From assembly GCF_002844275.1 (NCBI RefSeq), contig NZ_NXGX01000001.1, positions 620,001 to 684,000 on the forward strand: DNA of 64,000 bases. Reading direction: 5' to 3'. This document shows, in pieces, positions 41,602-51,527 of the stretch. Origin of the DNA: Thalassospira lohafexi (GTDB lineage Bacteria; Pseudomonadota; Alphaproteobacteria; Rhodospirillales; Thalassospiraceae). Each line of letters starts with the position of its first letter. The first letter of the stretch is position 1. The notes beneath the pieces are model-generated. The model was not told the origin of the DNA. It saw nothing but the letters and a program-made list of their open reading frames with translations, and did no database searches. A program made the translations under genes and the position numbers.

Positions 41602-43370
41602 TGTGCGGAATTGCCGGATTTATAGCCAAAGACAAGCAAACCATTGATCCCGAGATTCTGGATCGCTTGCGCAATGCGCTGGGACATCGTGGCCCGGATG
41701 GTGATGGCCGGTATGTAAAAGGTCCGGTTGGCTTTATCCAGACCCGGCTGGCGATCATTGATCTTGATACTGGCGATCAACCACTTTTCCATGAAAATGG
41801 CAGCGCACTTATCGCCAATGGCGAGATGTATAATTATGTCGAGCTGCGCCAGAACCTGTGCGAAGCAGGCTTTAAGACCCGTTCAGACAGTGAAACCGCC
41901 CTTCGCCTCTATGCCCGTGATGGTATAGATGGTTTCGATCAACTGCGCGGCATGTATGCCTTTGCCATTCATGATGTGGTAGAAAATCAGGTTGTGCTGT
42001 GTCGCGACCCGTTTGGCATCAAGCAGCTTTATTATGTCGAAACGCCAGAGTTCTTTGCTTTTGCGTCCGAGGCGCAGGCGCTTGTTGCGGCGGGACTGGT
42101 TGGCCGGACTGTGCGCGAAGATGCCCGTGCGGAGTTGCTTCAGGTCCAATTCACGACCGGCAGTGACATGATCCTTGATGGTATCAAGCGCTTGTTGCCA
42201 GGCGAGACGCTTGTTCTGAAAAACGGGCGTGTGGTTGAACGTCGGCGCCGCCAGGTTCTGGGGGACAAGGGTGTTGTTGGGGCGCGTCTTGATGGTGCCT
42301 TGACCCAATGGGATCGCGTGTTTGAAGAGTCTGTGCGACTTCATCAACGTTCTGACGTTGATTATGCGATGTTCCTGTCGGGCGGGGTGGATAGTGCATC
42401 GCTTCTGGGCATGATGCATCGTTTGAACGAACGTCCGGTGACGGCCTATACCGCCGCATTTGAGGCATCGAGCGTACATGATGAACGTGAATTGGCCCGA
42501 GAGGTCGCCAAGGCCTGCAATGCTGATCATGTCGAGGTTATGTTTTCCGAACGCGATTTCTGGACGCTTTTGCCCGAGGTTGCTGCCAAGATGGACGATC
42601 CGGTGGCTGACTATGCTATTCTGCCGACCTACAAGCTTGCAGCCGAGGCCGCACGGGATTTCAAGGTTGTTCTGTCCGGCGAAGGCGGCGATGAGTTGTT
42701 TGGCGGGTATGGCCGATATCGTTCGGTTATGCGGCCTTTACTCCTGGGCGGGCGGGTCATGCGATCCAAGGGCACCTTTGATAAGATCGATGTTCTGCAC
42801 CCCAAAGTTCTTGAAGGCTGGCGCGATGGCATAGCGGCATCCGAAAGCCGCGAAAACCGTGGAAAACGTTCGCGCCTTGCGGTGGCACAGGCAGTGGACT
42901 GTTCGGACTGGTTGCCAAATGATTTGTTGATCAAGCTTGATCGCATGCTGATGGCGCATGGACTTGAAGGGCGGACACCGTTCCTTGATCCAATGGTGGC
43001 GGACTTTGCATATCATCTGCCAGACCGGCTTAAGGTGCGTAAAGGTGTGGGTAAATTCCTGTTGCGCAGCTGGCTGGAGCGGTGTTTGCCAATGGCGCAA
43101 CCCTTTGCCAAAAAACGCGGATTTACCGTGCCGGTTGGGGAATGGATTGCCGGGCAGGGTAAGCGCCTTGGCCCGCTGGTTGCCCATCAGGCCGGTATTC
43201 TTGAAATTGCCGATCCTGTTCGGGTGGAAAAGCTGTTCACCACGCCCGGCAAGAAAGAAAGTGCAGCATGCTGGCATCTGTTGTTTTACGCCTTGTGGCA
43301 TCAGACCAATATTCTTGGCCAGGCGCCGGCAGATGATGTTTTTGATACACTCGCTTCTTGGCCAGCTTGA
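41601..43370 (+). CDS. AsnB-type amidotransferase in the glycan operon
   Basis: A 589-residue glutamine-dependent amidotransferase. MCGIAGFIAKDK gives the N-terminal cysteine nucleophile, RNALGHRGPDGDG follows, and the synthetase domain has LSGGVDSASLLGM near residue 257 and LSGEGGDELFGGYGRY near 358. Sequence family alone says asparagine synthase. Its coupling to glycosyltransferases, and a UDP-glucuronate epimerase 6 kb away, suggests it may instead amidate a uronic acid of the glycan, as WbpS-type enzymes do. A metabolic AsnB is already present at 7.7 kb. Confidence 0.85.
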   Translation: MCGIAGFIAKDKQTIDPEILDRLRNALGHRGPDGDGRYVKGPVGFIQTRLAIIDLDTGDQPLFHENGSALIANGEMYNYVELRQNLCEAGFKTRSDSETALRLYARDGIDGFDQLRGMYAFAIHDVVENQVVLCRDPFGIKQLYYVETPEFFAFASEAQALVAAGLVGRTVREDARAELLQVQFTTGSDMILDGIKRLLPGETLVLKNGRVVERRRRQVLGDKGVVGARLDGALTQWDRVFEESVRLHQRSDVDYAMFLSGGVDSASLLGMMHRLNERPVTAYTAAFEASSVHDERELAREVAKACNADHVEVMFSERDFWTLLPEVAAKMDDPVADYAILPTYKLAAEAARDFKVVLSGEGGDELFGGYGRYRSVMRPLLLGGRVMRSKGTFDKIDVLHPKVLEGWRDGIAASESRENRGKRSRLAVAQAVDCSDWLPNDLLIKLDRMLMAHGLEGRTPFLDPMVADFAYHLPDRLKVRKGVGKFLLRSWLERCLPMAQPFAKKRGFTVPVGEWIAGQGKRLGPLVAHQAGILEIADPVRVEKLFTTPGKKESAACWHLLFYALWHQTNILGQAPADDVFDTLASWPA

Positions 43371-43522
43371 TATCTTGTGAATTTCGAATGCAAATATCGG
43401 TGATGATGGTCAAATTTGATCGCCGATGGATGGCCCGCCGTAAATAAGTGACACGTGATCAAGGGCATGACACGATCATGCGCGTGGAGCTGAGATTGAT
43501 CGATTAGGACAGAAGGCTTTTC

Positions 43523-43903
43523 ATGGCGAAAACATCAGCTTGGATGATTGTTCCCAATCTGCTGCGGACATTGATGCGCGGCGATGTGCCCCTGAAATCC
43601 AAACTTATTTTGCTGGCAGGACTTGTCTATTTGATCAGTCCGATTGATCTGTTGCCCGATGTTATTTTTGGCTTTGGGTGGCTTGATGATCTTGTGATTG
43701 TGCCGCTTTTGGGATGGCTTTCCTATCGCAGCTTACCGGCACCGGTCCAGCATGATGTCGTGCCTGAAGCTGATGCCGGTGAAAACACATCACGTCGAAC
43801 CGTTTTATATATGGTTGTTCTTTTGGTGGCTGTTGTGCTTGTGATCTTGTTGGGCAGCGGTGAGGGGGATCTTGCGCCTGTTTCTCCGGTTCTGTCGCAA
43901 TGA
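43523..43903 (+). CDS. DUF1232 (YkvA-like) membrane protein
   Basis: A 126-residue protein with the DUF1232 core LKSKLILLAGLVYLISPIDL followed by LPDVIFGFGWLDDLVIV, then a linker and a second hydrophobic helix near the C-terminus. Function unknown. It stands between the glycan operon and the reductase gene. Confidence 0.88.
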   Translation: MAKTSAWMIVPNLLRTLMRGDVPLKSKLILLAGLVYLISPIDLLPDVIFGFGWLDDLVIVPLLGWLSYRSLPAPVQHDVVPEADAGENTSRRTVLYMVVLLVAVVLVILLGSGEGDLAPVSPVLSQ

Positions 43904-43998
43904 CGAAGTGTTTACTGATCCGACCAAGGGCGCATTTGACAGCTGGCTTTGCGCACGAATACTCTTGATCCAAACACATCATGATCGGGAGAAGTTCC

Positions 43999-44997
43999 AT
44001 GAGCGATGCATTCCGCGCACTTGTTTTGGATCAGAACGACAAGAAAGTCACAGCCGAATTCCGTAATTTGACAACTGATGACCTGCCGGATGGTGATGTC
44101 TTGGTTCGGGTCAAATGGTCGACGTTAAATTACAAGGATGGCATGATTTTAAATGGCCTTGGCCGATTGGTGCGCACCTATCCGCATGTGCCGGGTGTCG
44201 ATTTTTCTGGTGAAGTCGTCTCGTCAAGTGAAGCACGGTACAAGCCCGGTGATGAGGTCGTCCTGACCGGCTGGCGCGTTGGTGAGGCCCATTGGGGCGG
44301 ATATGGTCAAATGGCGCGGGTAAAGGCCGACTGGCTTGTCCCGTTGCCAGAAGGACTAGACGCGGCACAGGCAATGTCCATCGGGACGGCCGGGTTTACG
44401 TCAATGCTTGCGGTTATGGCGTTGGAAGAGCAAGGGATCAGCCCAAAACAGGATGGCGAAGTTCTTGTGACGGGTGCCGCTGGCGGGGTTGGCTCGGTTG
44501 CAGTATCGATTTTGTCGGCCTTGGGGTATCGGGTCGCGGCCTCAACCGGGCGCGCAGAAACCCACGCCTATCTCCGTGACTTGGGGGCGACGACAATTAT
44601 TGATCGCAATGAGTTGACCGATACCAGCAAGCCTCTTTTGGCCGAACGCTGGATCGGGGCGATTGACAGTGTTGGCAGCACAACCCTTGCGCATGTTCTT
44701 TCAGAAATGAAGTATCACGGTGTTGTCGCTGCCTGTGGTCTCGCCGGAGGAGCCGACTTACCGGGGACTGTGATCCCGTTCCTGTTGCGCGGGGTGCGGT
44801 TGATCGGAATTGATTCGGTAATGTGTCCCTATGCAACCCGAATTCGGGCGTGGGAACGGCTTGCGAAAGAGCTTCCTATCGATCAGCTAAATGCCGCAAC
44901 GACGAAGGTTGCGCTTCGTGATGTCATGCCATGGGGCGAGAAGATTTTGAAAGGTCAGATCAAAGGTCGTTTGCTGATTGACGTGCAGGATTGCTAG
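43999..44997 (+). CDS. acuI: Acryloyl-CoA reductase AcuI/YhdH family (MDR superfamily)
   Basis: A 332-residue NADPH-dependent reductase of the YhdH/AcuI group, which turns toxic acryloyl-CoA into propionyl-CoA. Typical pieces are STLNYKDGMILNG, HVPGVDFSGEVV, the cofactor site VTGAAGGVGSVAVSILSALGY and IDSVGSTTLAHVL. The ATG at 43999 with GGGAG is preferred to one six codons earlier. In marine alphaproteobacteria this activity follows DMSP or acrylate breakdown, but no such genes are nearby. Confidence 0.9.
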   Translation: MSDAFRALVLDQNDKKVTAEFRNLTTDDLPDGDVLVRVKWSTLNYKDGMILNGLGRLVRTYPHVPGVDFSGEVVSSSEARYKPGDEVVLTGWRVGEAHWGGYGQMARVKADWLVPLPEGLDAAQAMSIGTAGFTSMLAVMALEEQGISPKQDGEVLVTGAAGGVGSVAVSILSALGYRVAASTGRAETHAYLRDLGATTIIDRNELTDTSKPLLAERWIGAIDSVGSTTLAHVLSEMKYHGVVAACGLAGGADLPGTVIPFLLRGVRLIGIDSVMCPYATRIRAWERLAKELPIDQLNAATTKVALRDVMPWGEKILKGQIKGRLLIDVQDC

Positions 44998-45054
44998 AAA
45001 CCCCGGAACCATGCAAAATCAGATACTTTCCGATGTTCAGGCTTTGACGGAAAA

Positions 45055-47046
45055 ATGATTTTAAACGTGGAAATTGCTGCGATGGCTGATCAACGGTTTC
45101 GAATTCTTTTGGTCGAAGATAACCCGGGGGATGCGTTCCTTGTCAGAACGCTGCTGGATGAAACTGGCGATCCGTTTGATATTGAACATTGCAGTGACCT
45201 TACCTCGGCCCTGACTATTTTAAATGGCGACGGGCCGGGCGCACGGTTCGATGTTGTGTTGCTTGACCTGACCTTACCAGACTCATCGGGTGTCGAGACA
45301 ATTCGTCGCGTGCGCAGCTGTGCCAATAGCGCCCCGGTGGTTGTTTTAACCGGTCACAAGGACGAAGAACTTGCGTTTGAGGCCCTGCAACATGGTGCGG
45401 AAGACTATCTGACCAAGGAATTTCCAGACGGTCGGACAATTCGACGTTCCATCCGGTATGCCATTGAACGTTCGCGGGCCGAACGGGCACTCAAGGAAAG
45501 TGAAGAACGCTATCGCAAGCTGGTCGAACTTGCCCCTGAGCTTATTTCAATCCTGAGCGGTGAGGAGATTACTTATATCAATCAGCAGGGGCTCACGATC
45601 CTGGGTGCTGAGGATACGACCGAACTTGTTGGTCGCAGCTTTATGGAAATGGTTAATCCATCCAGCCGTGAAATCCTGTCAGAATATATAGAACGCTATC
45701 GCAACGGTTACAGCGGTCGGGCAGATTTTGTCATCATGTGTAACCGCCCAGATGGTGAGACAGTTGAACTGGAAGTATCTGCAATCGCCTTTACCCACGA
45801 AGGCGCACCGGCAATGTTGATGCTGGCCGAGGATGTGACGGAAAAACGCAAAGTCGAACGCCAGTTGGTCCAGACATCAAAACTTGCGACACTGGGTGAA
45901 ATGGCAGCATCAGTGGCCCATGAAATGAACCAGCCGCTGAATGTTATTCGCATGGCGGCCGATACCTGTGCGCTTCAATATGATCTTGAGGCTGTAAAAC
46001 CGGCCTTTCAACGAGAACGCCTGTCTTTGATCAGCGGTCAGACCGAACGCATGTCTGAAATCATCAAGCATCTGCAAATATATAGCCGACCTGATGATGA
46101 TGACTTTGCCCCGTTTGATCCCATGAAGGCCGTGGGGCGTGCGGTGGACATGATTGAGCATGATTGCCGACTGTCGGGCATCATGATTGATGTGGTGCCA
46201 CCTGCCCAGATGTGTCGGGTTAATGGCCGTCAGGTGCAACTCGAACAGGTTTTGGTCAATATGCTGACCAATGCGCGTGATGCAATCAATGAGAATGGCG
46301 ATGATGCCAACAGCATTGGCGGATTAATCCGTGTCAGTGCGATGATTGATCAAGACGAAAAGTTCCTGAAACTCGCGGTGAATGACAATGGTGGTGGTGT
46401 GCCAGAGGCGGCCATTGATCTTCTGTTCCATCCATTCTTCACCACCAAAGACGTTGGTAAAGGAACAGGGCTTGGGCTGTCGGTCAGTTATGGCATCGTT
46501 GAGGCGATGGGGGGTAAGATTGATGTGCGTAACGAAGGGGATGGGGCCTGTTTTGAGGTAACTCTACCGGTCGCCCAAATCGGTAAGGAACTCGAAGCGG
46601 ACAGTGACGAACCGGTGGCAAAAAGTGCGCGAATACATGGTGACTGCGTTGATCGTGCCGGGCGTCAAGCCGTCCGGGTGCTGGTCGTTGATGACGAAAT
46701 TGATGCGATGGAAATCATTGCTGCTTATCTGGAAGCACAAGGATATTCGGTTTCAGCGGCAACGAACGGTGAGGACGCATTGGCGATCGCCGGGGTTATG
46801 CCGCCGACCATTCTGATCACCGATATTCGCATGCCACATATGGATGGCAACAGCCTGGTCAAAGCGCTGCGTGCCCGAAACCCCGCCATGCCAGTTATTG
46901 TTATGACCGGGCACCCCGGGGATGCTGAGCGACCAGTTGATGATGATGATGGTGCGGATGCACCTGTCATGGTGATGCCAAAACCCCTTGATCTTCAAGA
47001 GCTTCTTGGCATTCTTGATGAGCTTGCTGAAGTTTACGGTGAATAG
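45055..47046 (+). CDS. Hybrid sensor histidine kinase: REC-PAS-HisKA-HATPase-REC
   Basis: A 663-residue cytoplasmic sensor without membrane helices. The N-terminal receiver has D71 in VVLLDLTLPDSSG. A PAS domain runs about 150-265 (ELISILSGEEITYINQQG). HisKA contains the phospho-acceptor H289 in SVAHEMNQPLNV. The ATPase domain has NMLTNARDAI, NDNGGGVP and GTGLGLSV. The C-terminal receiver carries D590 in ILITDIRMPHMDG. Input through a receiver means an upstream kinase controls it. A second start at 45082 is possible. It is convergent with a LuxR-type response regulator, a plausible partner. Confidence 0.93.
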   Translation: MILNVEIAAMADQRFRILLVEDNPGDAFLVRTLLDETGDPFDIEHCSDLTSALTILNGDGPGARFDVVLLDLTLPDSSGVETIRRVRSCANSAPVVVLTGHKDEELAFEALQHGAEDYLTKEFPDGRTIRRSIRYAIERSRAERALKESEERYRKLVELAPELISILSGEEITYINQQGLTILGAEDTTELVGRSFMEMVNPSSREILSEYIERYRNGYSGRADFVIMCNRPDGETVELEVSAIAFTHEGAPAMLMLAEDVTEKRKVERQLVQTSKLATLGEMAASVAHEMNQPLNVIRMAADTCALQYDLEAVKPAFQRERLSLISGQTERMSEIIKHLQIYSRPDDDDFAPFDPMKAVGRAVDMIEHDCRLSGIMIDVVPPAQMCRVNGRQVQLEQVLVNMLTNARDAINENGDDANSIGGLIRVSAMIDQDEKFLKLAVNDNGGGVPEAAIDLLFHPFFTTKDVGKGTGLGLSVSYGIVEAMGGKIDVRNEGDGACFEVTLPVAQIGKELEADSDEPVAKSARIHGDCVDRAGRQAVRVLVVDDEIDAMEIIAAYLEAQGYSVSAATNGEDALAIAGVMPPTILITDIRMPHMDGNSLVKALRARNPAMPVIVMTGHPGDAERPVDDDDGADAPVMVMPKPLDLQELLGILDELAEVYGE

Positions 47047-47087
47047 AAATCCGTTGGGGCGTAAATAAGATGGCGAACTATAATAAT

Positions 47088-47120
47088 AACAAAGCCCGGC
47101 AAAATTGCCGGGCTTTGTTG
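47088..47120. terminator. Bidirectional terminator between kinase and response regulator
   Basis: A 15-bp perfect stem (47088-47102 with 47105-47119) shared by the two convergent genes. Confidence 0.88.
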
Positions 47121-47149
47121 TGAGTGCTGTCGTTTGCGTTGCGCTCAGG

Positions 47150-47803
47150 TCAGGCTTCCCAGCCGAGCTGCATGGCAATTTTGACTGCCTGTGTACGGTT
47201 GGCCGCACCGAGCTTTTTGAAAATACCCGTCAGGTGAACTTTGACGGTGATTTCACGCACAGTAAGCTGCTTGGCTATTTCCTTGTTCGATAAGCCTTTG
47301 GTCAGCAGAGCAAGAACTTCGCGTTCGCGATTGGTCAACTGGCGCAAGGGATTGTCAGGTGACAGGCCATCCAGATCAATCTCGCCAGGACGCATTTTCG
47401 TGCCGTCATCTTCCAGCAAAGCTGATGGAATATATTTTTCGCCTGACATGATCAAACGCAATGCATTGATCAGTGATTTTCCCGACAAGGTTTTTGGCAA
47501 ATAGCCAGAGGCACCATGTTCGAGCGCATTTAAAACGTCACTGCGCTTAACTGATCCAGACAAAATGACAACCGGAATTTCCGGGTGCTTTTGACGCATG
47601 ACGGTCAAGCCTGAAAGGCCGTTCATCCCCGGCATGTTCAAATCAAGAATGGTCAGCTCGACTTGCGTTTCCCCATCGACAACTGAAAGTGCCTCGGCAA
47701 AATCTTTTGCTTGTGAGACCTCAACTTCCGGCGCCGCCGTTTTAAGGAAGGAAGTGATCCCGTCTCTGACGAGGTCGTGGTCGTCTGCTAGCAGGATGTT
47801 CAT
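47150..47803 (-). CDS. NarL/FixJ family response regulator
   Basis: A 217-residue DNA-binding regulator. The receiver has D54 in TILDLNMPGMNGL and the switch lysine in SGYLPKTLSGK. The C-terminal LuxR-type helix-turn-helix is LTNREREVLALLTKGLSNKE with VREITVKVHLTGIFKKLGA. It begins at an ATG directly after GTACGG with no strong ribosome site. Its cognate kinase is probably the convergent hybrid kinase, by proximity only. Confidence 0.95.
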   Translation of the reverse strand: MNILLADDHDLVRDGITSFLKTAAPEVEVSQAKDFAEALSVVDGETQVELTILDLNMPGMNGLSGLTVMRQKHPEIPVVILSGSVKRSDVLNALEHGASGYLPKTLSGKSLINALRLIMSGEKYIPSALLEDDGTKMRPGEIDLDGLSPDNPLRQLTNREREVLALLTKGLSNKEIAKQLTVREITVKVHLTGIFKKLGAANRTQAVKIAMQLGWEA

Positions 47804-48090
47804 TTTTGTGCCGTACCCGTTTTTGTCCGAGCTTAGGACATGTGTCCGTCCGCGTCAGAAACGCGACCGCACCCAAGATACGGAATCGCGTAAATCTATA
47901 ATGTTTAGTTCAAGCGTCCCCCCCGGACGCGCGCGCAGCATTCAACAAAATGGGGGGCCTGTCAAACGGCAGGATAGTTTCTGGTTTTCTGAACTATCCC
48001 ATTGAATAGGGTATTATGTTCAAGGGTAGATATTCTGTCGCGCTTTGCATAGTATATGGGGAGCGGAAGCAGACTTCGCGAGGTCCAAAA
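47804..48090. other. Intergenic region upstream of the response regulator
   Basis: About 290 bases. It contains homopolymer runs of C (near 47920) and G (near 47951) but no supported gene, RNA or clear terminator. Confidence 0.35.
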
Positions 48091-48834
48091 TCAAATAGAA
48101 ATCGAGATGCCCTGTCTCGCGTCGTTCCCGTTTTCGTTGTTAGACGCAATGGATTCTATCGGTTTAGGCGATTCGTCACTGGCTTGTGCTGTTGCACGTT
48201 GCAAGCTTGCCTGACGGAAGGCCGCCATATCGGCACCGGACGGTGCATTAGGGGCAAGTGCTGCGTTCTGCAAGGTTGCCAGTGCGCGATCACGATCCGC
48301 CGCAGATCCGGTCATTGACACACTAACATCAACGTGCCCGCCGATTGCATATGCTTTGCCATCTGGCCCAATTTGATATTCATACTGTGGCGCAGACCCA
48401 TAAGGACCCGCTGCTGCGGCATGGGCTTTTTCTTCTTGCTTGACCGCGGAATCACGCGATTGCAACTGTGCAACAATGGCCTTTTCCGCCGGATCAAGGT
48501 CTGTATTACCAGAAATGCTGCTGTTCGTGTTTTGACCGGCTTGTTCTTCACTGGTTTCACGCGCCTGGCGATACTCCGCACGGCTAACACCGCCTGCAAC
48601 GGCTTGTGCTTCAGTCAGGGTAAGGGGATCAACGATGCGTGTCCGTGCCGCGTCACTGTCTTGGCCTGCAATTGCATAAGGTGATGAACGCTCTGTACCC
48701 GACGATGTAACTTCGACAGCTTCGTACTCGGCCAAAACGCGCCCGTCAGCGGTTCGTGCGATCTCCTGAACATTCAGGATTACGCCCATTCCGCCGCCAT
48801 TCGGGTTGGCAATGGTTTGACCGGTTGCGATCAT
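48091..48834 (-). CDS. PF12118 (SprA/CJM1_0395-like) putative metalloprotease with degenerate HExxH
   Basis: A 247-residue protein. The conserved core is EEKAHAAAAGPYGSAPQYEY followed by QIGPDGKAYAIGGHVDVSVS, which matches the PF12118 pattern. In the family the core normally reads HExxH; here the first histidine is replaced (Q-E-E-K-A-H), so the usual zinc site appears incomplete. Flanks are low-complexity and polar (Ser, Asn, Ala, Gln). No signal peptide is obvious; the start MIATGQTIANPNGGG resembles flagellum-linked or secreted substrates. Confidence 0.75.
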   Translation of the reverse strand: MIATGQTIANPNGGGMGVILNVQEIARTADGRVLAEYEAVEVTSSGTERSSPYAIAGQDSDAARTRIVDPLTLTEAQAVAGGVSRAEYRQARETSEEQAGQNTNSSISGNTDLDPAEKAIVAQLQSRDSAVKQEEKAHAAAAGPYGSAPQYEYQIGPDGKAYAIGGHVDVSVSMTGSAADRDRALATLQNAALAPNAPSGADMAAFRQASLQRATAQASDESPKPIESIASNNENGNDARQGISISI

Positions 48835-49045
48835 GTGAAACTGTAAACTCTAAGTTTAACGATGTGCAGTATACCTCAAAAGAATAGCAGATAATGATCT
48901 TTCTGTCTTGCGCATGATTTACGGGCCAGATTGAGGGCTTCTCCTGTCTTGCGAAAACGGGGCTCGGCTGCTATCAGAATGACCGAATTTAAAGCGCCGT
49001 GACGGTTATCGTTCATAAACACATTAGACAGGAATTCCGAGGAAC

Positions 49046-50077
49046 ATGCTCGACTTTGCCATTCCCGCCCATGAAAAGGTGCTGGTGACCGGTGCTGCCG
49101 GTTTTATTGGATCGCACCTTTGTCTGAAGCTGCTTGAGCAAGGGACGACTGTTGTGGGCCTTGATAACGTCAATGACTATTATGACGTGAACCTCAAGGA
49201 AGCCCGTCTAGCGCGGATTGACGGCAAACCGGGTTTCAAGTTTGTCCGCATGGACCTTGAAGATCGCGACGGTATTGCCGACCTGTTTGCAACGGAAAAG
49301 CCGACCTATGTTGTTAACCTAGCTGCTCAGGCTGGTGTGCGGTATTCGATTGAAAACCCGCATGCCTATATTGATGCCAACCTTGTCGGGTTTACCAACA
49401 TCCTCGAAGGATGCCGCCATAACAGTGTGAGGCATCTTGTCTATGCGTCAAGCAGTTCGGTTTATGGCATGAATACTGAGATGCCGTTCTCGGTCCATCA
49501 CAATGTCGATCACCCGATCAGCCTGTATGCCGCGTCGAAAAAGGCAAATGAACTGATGGCCCATACCTATAGCCATCTCTATAGCTTGCCAACGACGGGA
49601 CTGCGGTTCTTTACCGTCTATGGCCCATGGGGGCGTCCGGATATGGCGCTTTTCTTGTTCACCAAGGCCATTCTCGAAGGCAAACCGATCAACGTGTTCA
49701 ACCAGGGTAAAATGCGCCGGGACTTCACCTATGTCGATGACATTGTCGAAGGTGTCTATCGTTGCATCTCGACCGTGGCGGAACGAAATGCGAACTGGAA
49801 TCCGGCAAAACCGGACCCGGCGACCAGCTCGGCTCCTTACCGCGTGTTTAACATCGGCAACAATAGCCCGGTTGAGCTGATGTATATGATCGAAACACTT
49901 GAGAAAGCGCTGGGCAAAACGGCAGACAAAAATATGCTGCCGATGCAGGATGGCGATGTTCCGGCCACCTACGCCGATGTGGATGCCCTGACTGATGCCG
50001 TTGGCTTTAAACCGGAAACCTCAATAGAGACCGGAATTGGCAATTTTGTTGCGTGGTACCGGTCCTTTTACGGATAA
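49046..50077 (+). CDS. UDP-glucuronate 4-epimerase
   Basis: A 343-residue short-chain dehydrogenase that interconverts UDP-glucuronate and UDP-galacturonate. The NAD site is [12 protein letters not shown] near residue 13, [13 protein letters not shown] and [20 protein letters not shown] are typical of the GlcA epimerase subgroup, and the catalytic tyrosine and lysine lie in [10 protein letters not shown]. It would supply GalA for a surface glycan. The flippase gene starts seven bases after its stop. Confidence 0.94.
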   Translation: MLDFAIPAHEKVLVTGAAGFIGSHLCLKLLEQGTTVVGLDNVNDYYDVNLKEARLARIDGKPGFKFVRMDLEDRDGIADLFATEKPTYVVNLAAQAGVRYSIENPHAYIDANLVGFTNILEGCRHNSVRHLVYASSSSVYGMNTEMPFSVHHNVDHPISLYAASKKANELMAHTYSHLYSLPTTGLRFFTVYGPWGRPDMALFLFTKAILEGKPINVFNQGKMRRDFTYVDDIVEGVYRCISTVAERNANWNPAKPDPATSSAPYRVFNIGNNSPVELMYMIETLEKALGKTADKNMLPMQDGDVPATYADVDALTDAVGFKPETSIETGIGNFVAWYRSFYG

Positions 50078-50083
50078 ACGAAA

Positions 50084-51367
50084 TTGAAATTTGCTGCCAT
50101 TTTTGTGCTGTTCGCCAATGCGTTCTCGGCGGGCATGATGTTTCTGGCCAGCGTGTTTATTTCACGTTATGGCGGCAAGGAGCTGTTTGGTTTTTTTAGT
50201 GTGGTTCTTGGTGTTGTCGTCATTGGGGCAAAAGTTTCAACACTTGGCCTTGATGTTGCGATCGTAAGGTTTTTGCCAAAATATAGAACTGAGGGACGGG
50301 CGGATGCTGCAGGTGGTATAAAGCGTGTCGCAATAGGGCTAACATTGGTATTTTCGTTAGTTGGTGCATTGATCTTTGGAACTATGCTGTATTACATGCG
50401 GGCATTTCCGGGGGCGGTCTCATTTACTGTCGCGTTAGCATTGCCGATGGCTTCTTTGTTGGCTGTTTTTCAGAATATCATTCGTGCAGATGGAAATGTT
50501 TCAAGGGCAGTCATTGGTGAAGCTGTCGTGCGACCGGCAACGTTTATGGTGTTTCTGGTTGCTGTTCAGTTTCTTCTATATGACGGATTAGGGAACTTTA
50601 CGGTTGGCCTAGGTTACACACTTGCCCTGACAGCTTCCTTAGTTACCGTAATTGTGCTTGTTGTCGTGGATAAAAAGGTTAATTGGGCTGGCGACTTCAG
50701 TTTAGCTTCGGATGATTTTCGGCAATGGTTATCTCATGGTGTTAACTTGTTGTTGTCTGAGTCTGCTACAGCTCTATTGAATCAATCCCCTATTGTTCTT
50801 GCCGGTATATTGCTCTCTGCGGCGGAAGCCGGTGAAATGAGTGCAGTCATTCGTTTGGCAATGCTGGTGATTTTTGCTCTGACGGCCGTGCAATCCATTA
50901 TAACGCCGTTCCTGTCGCGTGCGATGTCCAATAACAATACCGACGAACTCCAGGCGCTTGTTGCCCGAGCGACTGGATTTACAATGGCCGTCGCATTGCC
51001 TGTGTGTGGAATCTTTTTTGCCTTTGCTCCAGAGCTTCTAGGCTTTTTTGGCGAAGGGTATGTTCAAGCCGTTCCGTTGCTTCGCATCATGCTCATGGCA
51101 TATTTCCTCTACGCTGCTGCGGGGCCAGCCGTCTCCCTTATGACGATGACAGGTCAGCACAAAATTGCCCGAACCGTAATCTGTTGGGCGGCTGTAATCA
51201 TGATGTTGGCAGGTGCTACTGCCATGAGTTTTGGTGGGTTGGCACCGGCGGTTTGGGTTTCAGGTGCAGTGGTCGCAATTTATCCCCATGTATTGGCTGT
51301 TTTATGTCGGTCCCGGTTGGGCGTTGATCCGACAGTGCTATCGCTTCGGTTTCTTTTAAAGCGCTAA
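50084..51367 (+). CDS. Oligosaccharide flippase (Wzx-like, MOP superfamily)
   Basis: A 427-residue inner membrane protein with about 12 hydrophobic helices, of the polysaccharide biosynthesis family that flips lipid-linked glycans. It starts at TTG right after the epimerase, MKFAAIFVLFANAFSAGMMF, and keeps the family-like SRYGGKELFGFFSVVLG. The sequence is visibly richer in A+T than the genes before it, as is usual for variable glycan genes. A fragment matching its last 24 residues occurs again at 51528. Confidence 0.88.
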   Translation: MKFAAIFVLFANAFSAGMMFLASVFISRYGGKELFGFFSVVLGVVVIGAKVSTLGLDVAIVRFLPKYRTEGRADAAGGIKRVAIGLTLVFSLVGALIFGTMLYYMRAFPGAVSFTVALALPMASLLAVFQNIIRADGNVSRAVIGEAVVRPATFMVFLVAVQFLLYDGLGNFTVGLGYTLALTASLVTVIVLVVVDKKVNWAGDFSLASDDFRQWLSHGVNLLLSESATALLNQSPIVLAGILLSAAEAGEMSAVIRLAMLVIFALTAVQSIITPFLSRAMSNNNTDELQALVARATGFTMAVALPVCGIFFAFAPELLGFFGEGYVQAVPLLRIMLMAYFLYAAAGPAVSLMTMTGQHKIARTVICWAAVIMMLAGATAMSFGGLAPAVWVSGAVVAIYPHVLAVLCRSRLGVDPTVLSLRFLLKR

Positions 51368-51458
51368 ACGACGAAACGTAGCGTTCGAACCACGTGCATC
51401 GCAGTTACAACGTTGCTGTCTGCGTTGTGCTATCTGTCAAATATTTGTCTTTGGACAA

Positions 51459-51506
51459 TGGTGCAGCCGGAGAGATTTGAACTCTCGACCTATCTCTTGC
51501 AACGGG
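51459..51506 (-). pseudogene. 3' fragment of a tRNA-Thr gene (probable att remnant)
   Basis: TGGTGCAGCCGGAGAGATTT and the bases after it repeat, with scattered differences, the 3' half (CCA end, acceptor strand, T arm, part of the anticodon arm) of tRNA-Thr at 53288, in the same orientation. Similarity fades past the anticodon stem. A 3' tRNA fragment facing an intact tRNA is the classic trace of an element integrated at the tRNA 3' end. Confidence 0.78.
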
Positions 51507-51527
51507 TTTGTCTAGGGCCACCTTAGG

